From positions 1,962,775-2,026,774 of the forward strand of contig NZ_OY781091.1 in assembly GCF_963676275.1 (NCBI RefSeq): a DNA stretch of 64,000 bases, read 5' to 3'. This document shows, piece after piece, positions 17,740-26,496 of the stretch. The position numbers and the translations under genes were made by a program. Position 1 is the stretch's first letter, and each line of letters opens with the position of its first letter. The stretch is from an uncultured Cohaesibacter sp. (GTDB lineage: Bacteria; Pseudomonadota; Alphaproteobacteria; Rhizobiales; Cohaesibacteraceae). The notes below the pieces were generated by a model, which ran no database searches, was not told where the DNA came from, and saw only the letters and a program-made list of their open reading frames with translations.

Positions 17740-18774
17740 ATGCAAAAGACCTGGCCCGACAATCATCCTCCCGTTGCTTATGGCAAAGTTGGAATACTGC
17801 TCGTCAATCTCGGGACACCCGACGGGACGGACTACAAATCCATGCGTCGATATCTGAAGGAATTTCTCTCGGATCAGCGGGTCATTGAAGAGCCGCGCTG
17901 GAAATGGTGGCCAATTCTAAACGGCATCATTTTGCAGACCAGACCGCAAAAATCCGGCAAGGCCTATGCTTCTATCTGGAACAAGGAGCGCAATGAAGGG
18001 CCGTTGCTGACCATCACGCGCAGCCAGAGCGAAAAGCTGACTGAGCGCTTCTCCACGCTTGATCTGGCTCGCCCGGTCGAGATCGATTTTGCCATGCGCT
18101 ATGGCAATCCTTCGATCCGATCGAAAATTGCAACGCTGGCCGAAAAGGGCTGCGAGCGCCTGTTGGTTTTGCCGCTCTATCCGCAATATGCCGCCGCCAC
18201 CACGGCGACAGTCAATGATGTGGTGTTCGACATACTCAAGCAAATGCGCTGGCAACCGGCCCTGCGCACATTGCCTCCCTATCATGATGATCCCGCCTAT
18301 ATCGAGGCGCTGGCGACCTCGCTCAAAAACAGTCTGGCCGCCATCGACTTCGAGCCGGAAGTCATTCTCGCTTCCTATCATGGCATCCCGAAACGCTATT
18401 TCGAGAATGGCGATCCCTATCACTGCCATTGCATGAAGACATCCCGTCTGGTGCGCGAGGCCTTGGGATGGTCCGGGGATTATATGCGCACCACATTCCA
18501 GTCGCGTTTCGGGCCCGAAGAGTGGCTCCAGCCCTATACGGACAAGACCGTGGAAAGCCTTGCCCAATCCGGTGTCAAGCGCATCGCGATATTCAATCCC
18601 GGCTTTTCCGCCGATTGCCTTGAAACGCTTGAAGAGATTGACGGTGAAAATCGCGAGATTTTCATGGAACATGGTGGCGAGAAATTCGCCCATCTGCCAT
18701 GCCTCAATGATAGCGAGGAAGGAATGGAAATGCTGACCCTGCTCACCTTGAATGAGCTTCAGGGCTGGGTCTGA
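17740..18774 (+). CDS. hemH: Ferrochelatase
   Basis: Inserts ferrous iron into protoporphyrin IX to make protoheme, the last step of heme synthesis, at the inner face of the membrane. The 344-aa protein has the opening VGILLVNLGTPD, the LLVLPLYPQYAAATTAT block, the metal-site histidine in ASYHGIPKRYFENGDPYHCHC, and the late FNPGFSADCLETLEEI with its conserved glutamates. It lies alone between terminator-like elements. No obvious iron-responsive box is seen upstream. Confidence 0.96.
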   Translation: MQKTWPDNHPPVAYGKVGILLVNLGTPDGTDYKSMRRYLKEFLSDQRVIEEPRWKWWPILNGIILQTRPQKSGKAYASIWNKERNEGPLLTITRSQSEKLTERFSTLDLARPVEIDFAMRYGNPSIRSKIATLAEKGCERLLVLPLYPQYAAATTATVNDVVFDILKQMRWQPALRTLPPYHDDPAYIEALATSLKNSLAAIDFEPEVILASYHGIPKRYFENGDPYHCHCMKTSRLVREALGWSGDYMRTTFQSRFGPEEWLQPYTDKTVESLAQSGVKRIAIFNPGFSADCLETLEEIDGENREIFMEHGGEKFAHLPCLNDSEEGMEMLTLLTLNELQGWV

Positions 18775-18780
18775 CACCAG

Positions 18781-18814
18781 TCCATGGCGCAACAGAACCC
18801 TCTTGCGCCATGGA
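18781..18814 (+). terminator. Strong inverted repeat after hemH
   Basis: A perfect 12-bp stem (TCCATGGCGCAA at 18781-18792 and its complement at 18803-18814) with a 10-base loop, 7 bases after the hemH stop. No T run follows, so it may be a Rho-assisted or mRNA-stabilising hairpin. Confidence 0.5.
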
Positions 18815-19064
18815 GAGGCTCAATTCTCGCTTGATAAGGGGCATAAGGGGAGTAGCATTTTCTTTGAAGATCGCAAAAATCTCCCGATCTGAAAATCACT
18901 CCCATCCTATCTGTCTGATTTGGCACATGGAATGTTACCCGTTGCGCTGCAATGCGCAATCACTGGTCAGATTGCGCTCAGAAGCAATTTGATCTTATCA
19001 GCAGCCGGTGAGGGGCGTTGTATCAATGATCCAGTAGAAACAATTATGTGGATCTATTGGAGAC

Positions 19065-20024
19065 ATGGAACAGACAACCAATCTTGCCTTGCCCTACATC
19101 GCAAGCAGCCAAAATCAGAAGCATATCACCCATAATGAAGCCTTGCGGATGCTGGACGCTCTGGTTCAGCTTTGCGTGATCGATCAGGATCTCTCCGCTC
19201 CCCCCGATTCCCCTGATGAAGGGGCGCGTTATATCGTGGCCGATGGGGCAACCGATGCATGGGCCGGATGGGAAGGCAGCGTTGCTGCCTATCAGGATGG
19301 CGCATGGGCCGAATACCAGCCCGCTGTCGGATGGATCGTCTGGCTTGAAGATGAAGCAAAATTGATCTGTTTTGACGGTGAAAGCTGGGTCGATCTTTTG
19401 TCGGGAAGCTTCGACAAGATCGGCGTCAACGCCACAGCGGACGAGACCAACCGGCTAGCCATCAGCTCGCCTGCAAGCCTGTTCAATCATGAAGGGGCAG
19501 GCCATCAGCTCAAGGTCAACAAGGCCACGGCAACAGACACAAACAGCCTGTTGTTCCAGACCAACTGGTCGGGCCGGGCCGAAATGGGCTGCGCGGGCGA
19601 GGATGACTGGTCCATCAAAGTCAGCGCCGATGGTTCCTCATGGATTACCGGGTTGAAGGTTGCCAGCGATACCGGCCTCGTTACTGCCAACAATTGGGTT
19701 GGCAATGTTTCCGATAGTGGCCTTGGGGCGGTTGTTGAACGGGGCAGCAATTCAAATGGTGAGTATGTTCGCCTTGCCGATGGCACCCAGATTTGCACAG
19801 CCAAAGTGTCAACCAGTGCATCGGCCGCGGTCACATGGACCTATCCGGCCTCTTTCGCTACAGCTGCTGACAGCATTGCAGTCAATGCCTTTGCGACAGA
19901 AGCCCTATTTGGCAACACCAACAGCAGCGGCTCGTCTTCTGCGGTCAATGTGAATGCTTGGGATCTGACCGGTTCGCGCGTTGCAACCAATGTACTTATT
20001 TCGGCCTTTGGTCGCTGGTTTTAA
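19065..20024 (+). CDS. DUF2793 domain protein (phage/GTA tail-associated)
   Basis: A 319-aa protein whose first ~110 residues match the DUF2793 pattern: LPYIASSQNQKHITHNEALRMLDALVQ cut here for length, then GARYIVADGATDAWAGWEG and the ESWVDL tail. DUF2793 is found in phage and gene-transfer-agent-like tail or host-recognition proteins of alphaproteobacteria. The C-terminal half is Ala/Ser/Asn-rich and ends in beta-strand-like repeats, like a tail-fibre tip. No other virion genes surround it except the small gene just downstream; it is an orphan remnant or a recruited cell-surface protein. Confidence 0.75.
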   Translation: MEQTTNLALPYIASSQNQKHITHNEALRMLDALVQLCVIDQDLSAPPDSPDEGARYIVADGATDAWAGWEGSVAAYQDGAWAEYQPAVGWIVWLEDEAKLICFDGESWVDLLSGSFDKIGVNATADETNRLAISSPASLFNHEGAGHQLKVNKATATDTNSLLFQTNWSGRAEMGCAGEDDWSIKVSADGSSWITGLKVASDTGLVTANNWVGNVSDSGLGAVVERGSNSNGEYVRLADGTQICTAKVSTSASAAVTWTYPASFATAADSIAVNAFATEALFGNTNSSGSSSAVNVNAWDLTGSRVATNVLISAFGRWF

Positions 20025-20033
20025 GGAGCCGAC

Positions 20034-20348
20034 ATGAAGATCAATCTATCACCACAAAGGCGCGATGATGCGCTCACCCTATCGCTTGCGGGCGATGTTC
20101 TGACCGTCAATGGCAAGGCGCTGGATTTTTCCGAAATTGAGGCCGGGGAGACAATGGCGCTTGATGAGCTGGATTGCGAATGGCTGGCCTCGGACATCAG
20201 CCGCAATGAAGAGCGCGAGTTGAGCCTGTCGCTGATCCTGCCTTATGGCTATATCGCAGATCCATCGTCGGAAGCTGCGCAGGCGGTGCTTTATCCCGAA
20301 CCAATAGAGGTGACAGAAGAGGGGCAAATCACGCTGCCTGCCTGCTAG
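20034..20348 (+). CDS. Small hypothetical protein paired with the DUF2793 gene
   Basis: A 104-aa protein starting 9 bases after the DUF2793 gene, behind AAGGAG. It is acidic (many Asp/Glu) with a central LSLSLILPYGYI segment; no signal peptide or membrane helix. Pairing with a DUF2793 tail gene suggests a small tail-region accessory or chaperone, which is inference. I do not recognise the family. Confidence 0.65.
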   Translation: MKINLSPQRRDDALTLSLAGDVLTVNGKALDFSEIEAGETMALDELDCEWLASDISRNEERELSLSLILPYGYIADPSSEAAQAVLYPEPIEVTEEGQITLPAC

Positions 20349-20389
20349 CGCAAGGCAATGCCAGCCAGCTGTCGTCTAAAGCAATTTGC

Positions 20390-20425
20390 CAGCCCCTTGT
20401 CCATTTCTTACATGGAAAGGGGCTG
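20390..20425. terminator. Bidirectional terminator-like hairpin
   Basis: Arms CAGCCCCTT-TCCAT (20390-20404) and ATGGA-AAGGGGCTG (20412-20425) around a seven-base loop, between the convergent small phage-type gene and the LOG-family gene. There is no long T run on either side. Confidence 0.5.
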
Positions 20426-20446
20426 ATGCTATGGTTGCCGACCCGC

Positions 20447-21193
20447 TTATTCAGGGTGAGTAATCGGCAGGCCGTTATCGACCATGACCTGCCAGGCTTC
20501 TTCTGGCGTGTCGACGATAATGAAATGCTCCACATCCGTCGGCGAAATTGTGCCATGCTGGATGAGAATGTCGAAGTTGATCAGATTGCTCCAGAAATCC
20601 TTGCCCAACAGAATGATCGGCATGCCCGATGCCTTGCCTGTCTGTTTGAGGGTCAGAATGTCAAACAATTCATCGAGCGTTCCAAAGCCGCCCGGACAGG
20701 CAACGAGCGCATTGGCGCGCATGGCGAAATGCATCTTGCGCAAGGCAAAATACTGAAACTGGAAGCTCAGTCCCGGGGTCACATAGGGGTTGATATGCTG
20801 CTCATGCGGCAACACGATATTGAGGCCGATATTCTTGGCTCCGGCATCATAGGCGCCACGATTGGCCGCTTCCATGATGCCCGGTCCACCGCCGGTGCAA
20901 ATGACGTTGCGATGGGTGCCGTTGGATGGATTGAGGGCTCCGCCGCGCTCGGAAACGATGCGTCCCAATTCGCGTGCTTGCTGATAGAAGGGATGGTCTT
21001 CCTTGAAACGGGCACTGCCAAACACCACAACCGTTGACAAGATGCCATGATCGCGCATGCCAAGATCTGCCTTGGTGAATTCCAGCTCGAGGCGTGCGCC
21101 CCGCAATTCCTCTCTTCGGAGAAAATCGTTGTCTTCATAGGCGAGCAAGTCGGCATTGGTCATTTTGTCTGATTGGGGAGAGTTGGATTGCAT
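20447..21193 (-). CDS. LOG family / TIGR00730 Rossmann-fold protein
   Basis: Member of the 'lysine decarboxylase-like' LOG family, many of which are cytokinin-nucleotide or nucleotide phosphoribohydrolases. The diagnostic motif PGGFGTLDELFDIL is present, as are the GGGPGIMEAANRGA loop and the helical N-terminal part. From the ATG at 21193 it is 248 aa; a further start at the MTNADLL methionine is possible, and the open frame extends to 21271 without support. Substrate unproven. Confidence 0.85.
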   Translation of the reverse strand: MQSNSPQSDKMTNADLLAYEDNDFLRREELRGARLELEFTKADLGMRDHGILSTVVVFGSARFKEDHPFYQQARELGRIVSERGGALNPSNGTHRNVICTGGGPGIMEAANRGAYDAGAKNIGLNIVLPHEQHINPYVTPGLSFQFQYFALRKMHFAMRANALVACPGGFGTLDELFDILTLKQTGKASGMPIILLGKDFWSNLINFDILIQHGTISPTDVEHFIIVDTPEEAWQVMVDNGLPITHPE

Positions 21194-21438
21194 TGGTTGG
21201 TGCCATTTCTTTTTCGGTTGCCGGTCTGATTGGTGTTTCTGGCGAAGCCATAAATTATAGATAACGCTCAATTGGGTGTTTTTAAGTTAATATGGGACAA
21301 TTATTTCAAAGAGATGTTGCATTCCGCCTGCGCCATGAAAGGATAGCAAAAGAGGAGCATGCGTAAAATCACTGCCGGGCCACAAGAAACCATCAAGACA
21401 AAAGGTCCTCAGTGTGAGTTCAGGAGGAAATAGGCAAT

Positions 21439-23034
21439 ATGGACGTAAAACTCAAATTTTGCGGAGCCGCGGGCATCGTTACCGGCTCTTGCTATCTGGT
21501 GCAAACCGCAGGGCATAAATTTCTCGTCGATTGCGGCATGTTTCAGGGCACCAAGTCGGTCCGCGCGCTCAATTATGACGGCTTTCCTTTCGATCCGGCT
21601 GAAATCGACTTCGTATTGCTGACCCACGCCCATATCGACCATTCCGGTCTGTTGCCCAAGCTTTTCAAGCAGGGCTTTTCGGGGCCGGTCTATATGACCG
21701 AGCCGACCAGAGACCTGCTGGCGGCCATGTTGCCAGATAGCGGACATATTCAGGAAATGGACGTGATGAATCTCAATCGGCGCAATGCCCGGCGTGGCAA
21801 GCCCCTGATTGAACCCATTTATACCCAACAGGACGCCTTTGCCTGTCAGGTGAATTTCCAGTCCGTCCCGTTCGAGGAATGGCTCACCATCGAGGGCATC
21901 AGGGCCAAATTCTGGAATGCCGGACATATTCTGGGCTCTTCTTCCATCGCTCTGGAAATTCCTTCCGATGATCCGGACGAGCAAAGCCTTCGGCTTCTCT
22001 TCTCTGGCGATCTGGGGCCGGATCACAAACTCTTTTATCCCGATCCGGCAGCGTCGAGCGACTATGACTATGTCATTTCCGAAAGCACCTATGGCGGCCG
22101 CAAGCGCCCCGATGTTACGCCGGAAGAAAAGCGGCAGATCCTGCTGGAAGAAATCCAGATCGGGCTCAAGGATAATGGTCTGCTGCTGATCCCGTCTTTC
22201 GCGGTGGAGCGAACGCAGGAATTGCTCGCTGACATTCTCATCTTGCAGCATACGGGGCAGTTGCATGAAGTGCCGGTCTTTCTGGACAGTCCTCTCGCCA
22301 TCAAGGCAACCGAGGTTTTTGTCAAGCATGCCGGAGATCTTGAAGATATCGGCGACTTCGTCAATAAGCTCGATACTTCCCGCATCCGCTTTACCGAAAC
22401 GGTAGAGGAGAGCAAGGCACTGAACCGCATCAAGTCCGGCGCCATCATCATGGCCGGCAGCGGCATGTGTGATGCTGGCCGTATCCGTCATCATATCAAG
22501 AATCATATGTGGCGGACCAATACCACGCTGCTGCTGGTCGGCTATCAGGCGGAAGGCTCGTTGGGGCGTCTCTTGATCAATGGTGCGCAGAAGGTGCGCA
22601 TTCAGGGCGAGGAAATCAGGATCCGCGGCAAGGTGCGCCAGATCGAAACCTATTCCGGCCATGCCGATGGCGACGAACTGGTCGAATGGATATTGGAACG
22701 GCAGCCCATTCGGCATGGGCTTTATTTGTGCCATGGCGAGCAGGAAGCGTCAGAAGCATTGAAGGCAGAACTGATCGAGAAGGGCCTGCCGGAAAAGCTC
22801 ATCAACGTTCCGGCCATTGACGATGAAGTGCGTCTCTCCATCAAGGGCGTGCCGGAATTCTCGCCCAACATCAAGCATCGCATCATCCAGAGCGAAGTTT
22901 CCAGTTGGGATGCCCATAACGAATTTGCCGAATTGCAGATCGATCTCAAGGAGGCCTTCGACAAGCTGGCCGACGAAAAAGCCCGCAAGGCACTGGCGCG
23001 CCGGATCAAACGCGCTCTGGAGGCCGCAGAATAG
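21439..23034 (+). CDS. MBL-fold RNA-processing exonuclease (beta-CASP family)
   Basis: A 531-aa metallo-beta-lactamase-fold nuclease of the beta-CASP group, likely acting on RNA. The metal-binding HAHIDHSG motif is near residue 67, followed by the distal ligands in FSGDLGPDH, the beta-CASP region with PSFAVERTQELL and AGSGMCDAGRI, and the C-terminal HADGDEL histidine. ATG at 21439 is preceded by AGGAGG. It is monocistronic and ends at a strong terminator. The exact RNA target is not predictable. Confidence 0.9.
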   Translation: MDVKLKFCGAAGIVTGSCYLVQTAGHKFLVDCGMFQGTKSVRALNYDGFPFDPAEIDFVLLTHAHIDHSGLLPKLFKQGFSGPVYMTEPTRDLLAAMLPDSGHIQEMDVMNLNRRNARRGKPLIEPIYTQQDAFACQVNFQSVPFEEWLTIEGIRAKFWNAGHILGSSSIALEIPSDDPDEQSLRLLFSGDLGPDHKLFYPDPAASSDYDYVISESTYGGRKRPDVTPEEKRQILLEEIQIGLKDNGLLLIPSFAVERTQELLADILILQHTGQLHEVPVFLDSPLAIKATEVFVKHAGDLEDIGDFVNKLDTSRIRFTETVEESKALNRIKSGAIIMAGSGMCDAGRIRHHIKNHMWRTNTTLLLVGYQAEGSLGRLLINGAQKVRIQGEEIRIRGKVRQIETYSGHADGDELVEWILERQPIRHGLYLCHGEQEASEALKAELIEKGLPEKLINVPAIDDEVRLSIKGVPEFSPNIKHRIIQSEVSSWDAHNEFAELQIDLKEAFDKLADEKARKALARRIKRALEAAE

Positions 23035-23053
23035 ACTGGCTTTTAGCCGTCAC

Positions 23054-23090
23054 CATCCGGCTGGCACAACTCTGCCAGCCGGATGTTTTT
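23054..23090 (+). terminator. Rho-independent terminator
   Basis: Perfect 13-bp inverted repeat (CATCCGGCTGGCA and its complement) with a six-base loop, immediately followed by TTTTT-TAT. It lies 20 bases after the stop of the beta-CASP gene; the convergent phosphatase gene ends 10 bases beyond. Confidence 0.9.
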
Positions 23091-23099
23091 TATAAGATA

Positions 23100-23756
23100 T
23101 CAGAGTTTTGCTTCCACATAGGCCAGCAGTTCGGAAAAGTCCGAGAAGCTGAAGTCATGCGGCAGTTCTGAGAGCGGTGTCTGGCGATAGCCTTGCGCAT
23201 AGAGGGCGCAGGAAACGCCTGCGGCATGCGCCGTTGCGGCATCAACCTCGCTGTCTCCCACAAACAGGCAGTCTTTGAGGTCAAATCCTTCAAAGCTCTT
23301 CCAGAGTGGTTCCGGTGATGGTTTGCGCTGTGGCAGGCTGTCGCCGCCGATTACTGTGGCAAAAAAGGCGTCGAAGCCGAGATCTTTCAGAATGATGCGG
23401 GTCGGTGCTTCTGGCTTGTTGGTGCAAAGCCCCATATGGATGCCTTTGGCCCTGAAGGCTTCCAGACAGGCGCGCACACCGGCAAAGGGCTGCGTATTCT
23501 TGCCTTCAAGCACCTGATCATAAAAGGAGAGATAGTCGGCAATGATCGTCTCCTTGTTGTTGTCATCGAATGGCAAGCCAGCCGCCTTGCAGATTTTCTC
23601 GACCAGCACGGGGATGCCATTGCCAACGAATGAACGCACCTGCGCCTGCTCCAGCCCCTTGCAGTGATGGGCCTCAAGAAGCATGTTCGCCGCGAGGTGA
23701 AGGTCTGGCACACTATCAACCAGCGTTCCGTCCAAATCGAAAATTATTGCTTTCAT
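23100..23756 (-). CDS. gph: HAD family phosphatase, phosphoglycolate phosphatase-like
   Basis: Haloacid-dehalogenase phosphatase of 218 aa that probably hydrolyses 2-phosphoglycolate, a DNA-repair and oxygenation by-product. HAD motif I is DLDGTLVDS at the N-terminus, motif II LCTNKPEAP, and motif III/IV KPSPEPLWK and FVGDSEVDAATA. Start taken at the ATG at 23756 behind AAGGAAG; upstream in-frame codons to 23918 look non-coding. The gene name follows family resemblance; other HAD substrates are possible. Confidence 0.82.
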   Translation of the reverse strand: MKAIIFDLDGTLVDSVPDLHLAANMLLEAHHCKGLEQAQVRSFVGNGIPVLVEKICKAAGLPFDDNNKETIIADYLSFYDQVLEGKNTQPFAGVRACLEAFRAKGIHMGLCTNKPEAPTRIILKDLGFDAFFATVIGGDSLPQRKPSPEPLWKSFEGFDLKDCLFVGDSEVDAATAHAAGVSCALYAQGYRQTPLSELPHDFSFSDFSELLAYVEAKL

Positions 23757-24181
23757 TCTGTTTCTTCCTTGTTGGCTTTTGAGCTGGATGCGGGCGGGAT
23801 ATGAAGGCGCAAGTCTTATGCGCTGACAGGCTTTGCTGACGTCCCTACAAGACATAAAGAAGGGCGACTTGCGATGCAATGGCGCGGGGCGATGTGATCT
23901 TCCGTTAGTACCAGCCAATTGGCCGATATCGGAATAGCATTGCTCTTTTTGCCCGAAACCGGATTCTCCGGTTAAAGCGCTGAATATTTGTATCTTTTGT
24001 AATCATAGTGACATGAAAATGGAGGCTTTTAGGGCAAGATGCGACGTCAAATGCCAAATGCGGGCCTGTCCCGCTCGCCTGAAATGCTGGTGCAATCCAT
24101 GCAAAGGCAGCAATTGGCACTCGCCTCTGGTCTCTTCTTTCGCTGCGCTCCGCTCCGCAGTCTTGTCATCAAGGAAAATCC
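23757..24181. other. Divergent intergenic region between gph-like and phnM
   Basis: About 425 bases that must contain the promoters of both divergent genes. I see no convincing open frame, hairpin or palindromic operator, and no Pho-box-like direct repeats could be recognised with certainty. Confidence 0.45.
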
Positions 24182-25396
24182 ATGCGCGAATTCACAATCA
24201 CCGGAGCCGAGGTCTATTTGCCCGACCAGATAGCAAAGACAAGCGTCACCGTGAGCGACGGTATGATTACCGAAATTGGCGGCGCGGTCCGTGGTGTTGA
24301 AATCGACGGGCAGGGACGCATTCTTGCACCCGCTCTGGTCGATGTGCATGGGGACGCCTTCGAGCGCCAGTTGATGCCGCGCCCGAATGTCTTCTTTCCC
24401 ATGGAAGGGGCCATATTGGAGACCGACCGGCAATTGGCTGCGAATGGCATTGCCACCGCCTATCATGCTCTCTCGATCAGTTGGGAGCCGGGGCTGCGCA
24501 GCGTCGATCGCGCCCGCGAGTTGATCGAGGCCGTTGGCAAATGGTCAAGCCGCCTGACGGTCGAGAACCGTATTCAATTGCGCTGGGAGACATTTTGTCT
24601 GGAAGGGATACCGCTTCTGGCAGAAGCGCTGGAGGGGCCGCTGATGCCGTCTCTGGCGTTCAATGACCATACATCCATGGCCATGTTGCATCCCGATATG
24701 CCGATGCAGAAGCGTCCCTTTGAGCATTCGCTCCAGTTTCCCGTTGTCGATATGCAGCATCCCAATTTCCGCTCCAAGCTGGCTGGGCGTGCAGAGCGCT
24801 CCGGGTTGACACCTGCCGAATATGCCTCGCTGCTGGAGGAGCGCTGGCAGATGCGCCCCCGCGTCAAGGAAGCAATTGCGCAGATTGGCCAGATGGGCCG
24901 CCGCAACAATGTGCCCATGCTCAGCCACGACGATACGCAGGATGAAACACGCGATTTCTACCGTCGCCACGGCGCGGCCATTTGCGAATTTCCGATGTCG
25001 GTTTCCGTTGCAGCCGTGGCGCAGGAAAGGGGCGATATGGTGGTGTTTGGCGCCCCGAATGCGGTGCGCGGCGGCAGCCATCTGGGGGATTCGCCCAATG
25101 CCGGTGACATGGTGGAGGCTGGCCTGTGCAACATTCTGGCCTCAGACTATTATTATCCGGCAATGTTGGCCGCTATCGCGCGGCTGGATGCGGACAAAAG
25201 GGCAGAGCGTCTCAAGCTCTGGAAACTCATCTCCACCAATCCCGCCAAGGCGATGAAGCTTGATGATCGCGGTGAAATCAAGATCGGCAAAAGGGCCGAT
25301 CTGGTTCTTGTCGGCTGGCCAAGGGGCCATGTGCCAGCCATTCGCCACACATGGGTCGCCGGTCGCACGGCTTATTGCGCCACGCCCGCGGGCTAG
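24182..25396 (+). CDS. phnM: PhnM-type alpha-D-ribose 1-methylphosphonate 5-triphosphate diphosphatase
   Basis: Amidohydrolase-fold enzyme of 404 aa. PhnM removes pyrophosphate from alpha-D-ribose 1-methylphosphonate 5-triphosphate in the C-P lyase pathway. Features: ILAPALVDVHGDAFERQ near residue 45 (metal-binding Asp/His), LSHDDTQDETRDFY in the middle, FPMSVSVAAVAQERG, VFGAPNAVRGGSHLG, and the amidohydrolase C-terminal KIGKRADLVLV. No phnG-L genes flank it in this window, so it is either an isolated copy, serves a phn operon elsewhere, or has a related nucleotide-diphosphatase role. Confidence 0.85.
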   Translation: MREFTITGAEVYLPDQIAKTSVTVSDGMITEIGGAVRGVEIDGQGRILAPALVDVHGDAFERQLMPRPNVFFPMEGAILETDRQLAANGIATAYHALSISWEPGLRSVDRARELIEAVGKWSSRLTVENRIQLRWETFCLEGIPLLAEALEGPLMPSLAFNDHTSMAMLHPDMPMQKRPFEHSLQFPVVDMQHPNFRSKLAGRAERSGLTPAEYASLLEERWQMRPRVKEAIAQIGQMGRRNNVPMLSHDDTQDETRDFYRRHGAAICEFPMSVSVAAVAQERGDMVVFGAPNAVRGGSHLGDSPNAGDMVEAGLCNILASDYYYPAMLAAIARLDADKRAERLKLWKLISTNPAKAMKLDDRGEIKIGKRADLVLVGWPRGHVPAIRHTWVAGRTAYCATPAG

Positions 25397-25532
25397 CGCG
25401 AGGAGATGAGAGGGAGATTGCCTCCTCGCCAACCCATGACCGTTTAAGGCCGGTGGGATTAGCTCAAGCCCGGGGCTGTCGCTTCAGCGCGTGCGACCGG
25501 CTTCTGTTTGTTCCATGTGTCAATGTGTATTC

Positions 25533-25793
25533 TCATTGATCCCGGCGCTCCACCTGATCCGGGTCCGCAGTGATCGGGCGGTAGATCTCCACCCTGTCAC
25601 CATCTTCCAGCTCCTTGTTGAGCTTTGCCAGACGACCGAAAATACCCACCTTCTGCTGCTTCAGATCAATTTCGGGAAATTGCGTCAATATTCCGGAGCG
25701 TTGGATCGCTTCCTCGATGGTACAACCCTCTGGCATTTCCATCCGCAGCCAGACCTTGTGCGTGGGGGTGACATAGGCAACGCCGATATTCAT
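25533..25793 (-). CDS. rnfH: RnfH ubiquitin-like protein
   Basis: Small 86-aa beta-grasp protein that accompanies the Rnf complex in nitrogen-fixing proteobacteria; function not established. It has the family's VAYVTPTHKVWLRM first strand, an EEAIQRSGIL helix and the KVGIFGRLA segment. ATG at 25793 is preferred: the frame extends into rnfE upstream but this start gives the normal length and leaves a 10-base gap to rnfE. Last gene of the leftward rnfABCDGEH operon. Confidence 0.9.
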   Translation of the reverse strand: MNIGVAYVTPTHKVWLRMEMPEGCTIEEAIQRSGILTQFPEIDLKQQKVGIFGRLAKLNKELEDGDRVEIYRPITADPDQVERRDQ

Positions 25794-25803
25794 GATGCTT
25801 CTC

Positions 25804-26496
25804 CTATATCGTGATCTGCTTGCCGACCGTCTCAATCGGGGCCTCATCTGGGCGGCGTGCCTTCTCGAACTGATTATCGATCAGCCGTTTGCCAACGAGA
25901 ATGAGGCTGAGCATGATGAAGCCTCCCGGTGGCAGAATGAAGATGAGAAAGCCTGAATAGTCGGGAATGACCGTCACTTCCAGAAAGCTGAAGGCCGGAC
26001 CGAGCAGCAGCGAAGCGCCGGAGAACAGGGTGCCTGAGCCGAGAATTTCCCGCACGGCCCCCAGAAGCACAAGAGCGAAGGTGAAGCCGATGCCCATCAT
26101 CAAACCATCAAGGACAGAGGGCAGGATACGCGCCTTGGAGGCAAAGCTTTCCGCCCGCCCCAGAATGGCGCAGTTGGTCACGATCAGCGGAATGAAAAGG
26201 CCGAGAATCTTGTAAAGATCATGCAGATAGGCATTCATATAAAGATCGACGATCGTGACCAGTCCGGCGATGATCAAGACATAGGCCGGGATGCGGATTT
26301 CCGGCTCGATGAAATTGCGCATGAGCGAAATCAGCAAGCCCGATGCGACAAGCACCGCAGTGGTTGCCAAACCGAGGCCGAGGCCATTGGTCGCCGTGCC
26401 GGTAACCGCCAGCAGCGGACAGAGCGCCAATGTCTGCGAGAAGAGAATGGTATTGGTCCATAGCCCTTCCAGCGTAATCTCTCTATAGCTTTTCAT
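25804..26496 (-). CDS. rnfE: Rnf electron transport complex subunit E
   Basis: Integral membrane subunit (230 aa) of the Rnf complex, which uses ion-motive force to move electrons from NADH to low-potential ferredoxin or flavodoxin for nitrogenase. About six membrane helices are evident, including LWTNTILFSQTLALCPLLAV and the conserved IPLIVTNCAILGRAE with its iron-binding cysteine. The ATG at 26496 overlaps the stop of rnfG (TAATG). RnfE and RnfA are related and insert as an inverted pair. Confidence 0.94.
   Translation of the reverse strand: MKSYREITLEGLWTNTILFSQTLALCPLLAVTGTATNGLGLGLATTAVLVASGLLISLMRNFIEPEIRIPAYVLIIAGLVTIVDLYMNAYLHDLYKILGLFIPLIVTNCAILGRAESFASKARILPSVLDGLMMGIGFTFALVLLGAVREILGSGTLFSGASLLLGPAFSFLEVTVIPDYSGFLIFILPPGGFIMLSLILVGKRLIDNQFEKARRPDEAPIETVGKQITI

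Noticed and set aside
21409-22734. 441-codon minus-strand frame
   Set aside because: Antisense of the beta-CASP nuclease with complete metal motifs; no ribosome site.
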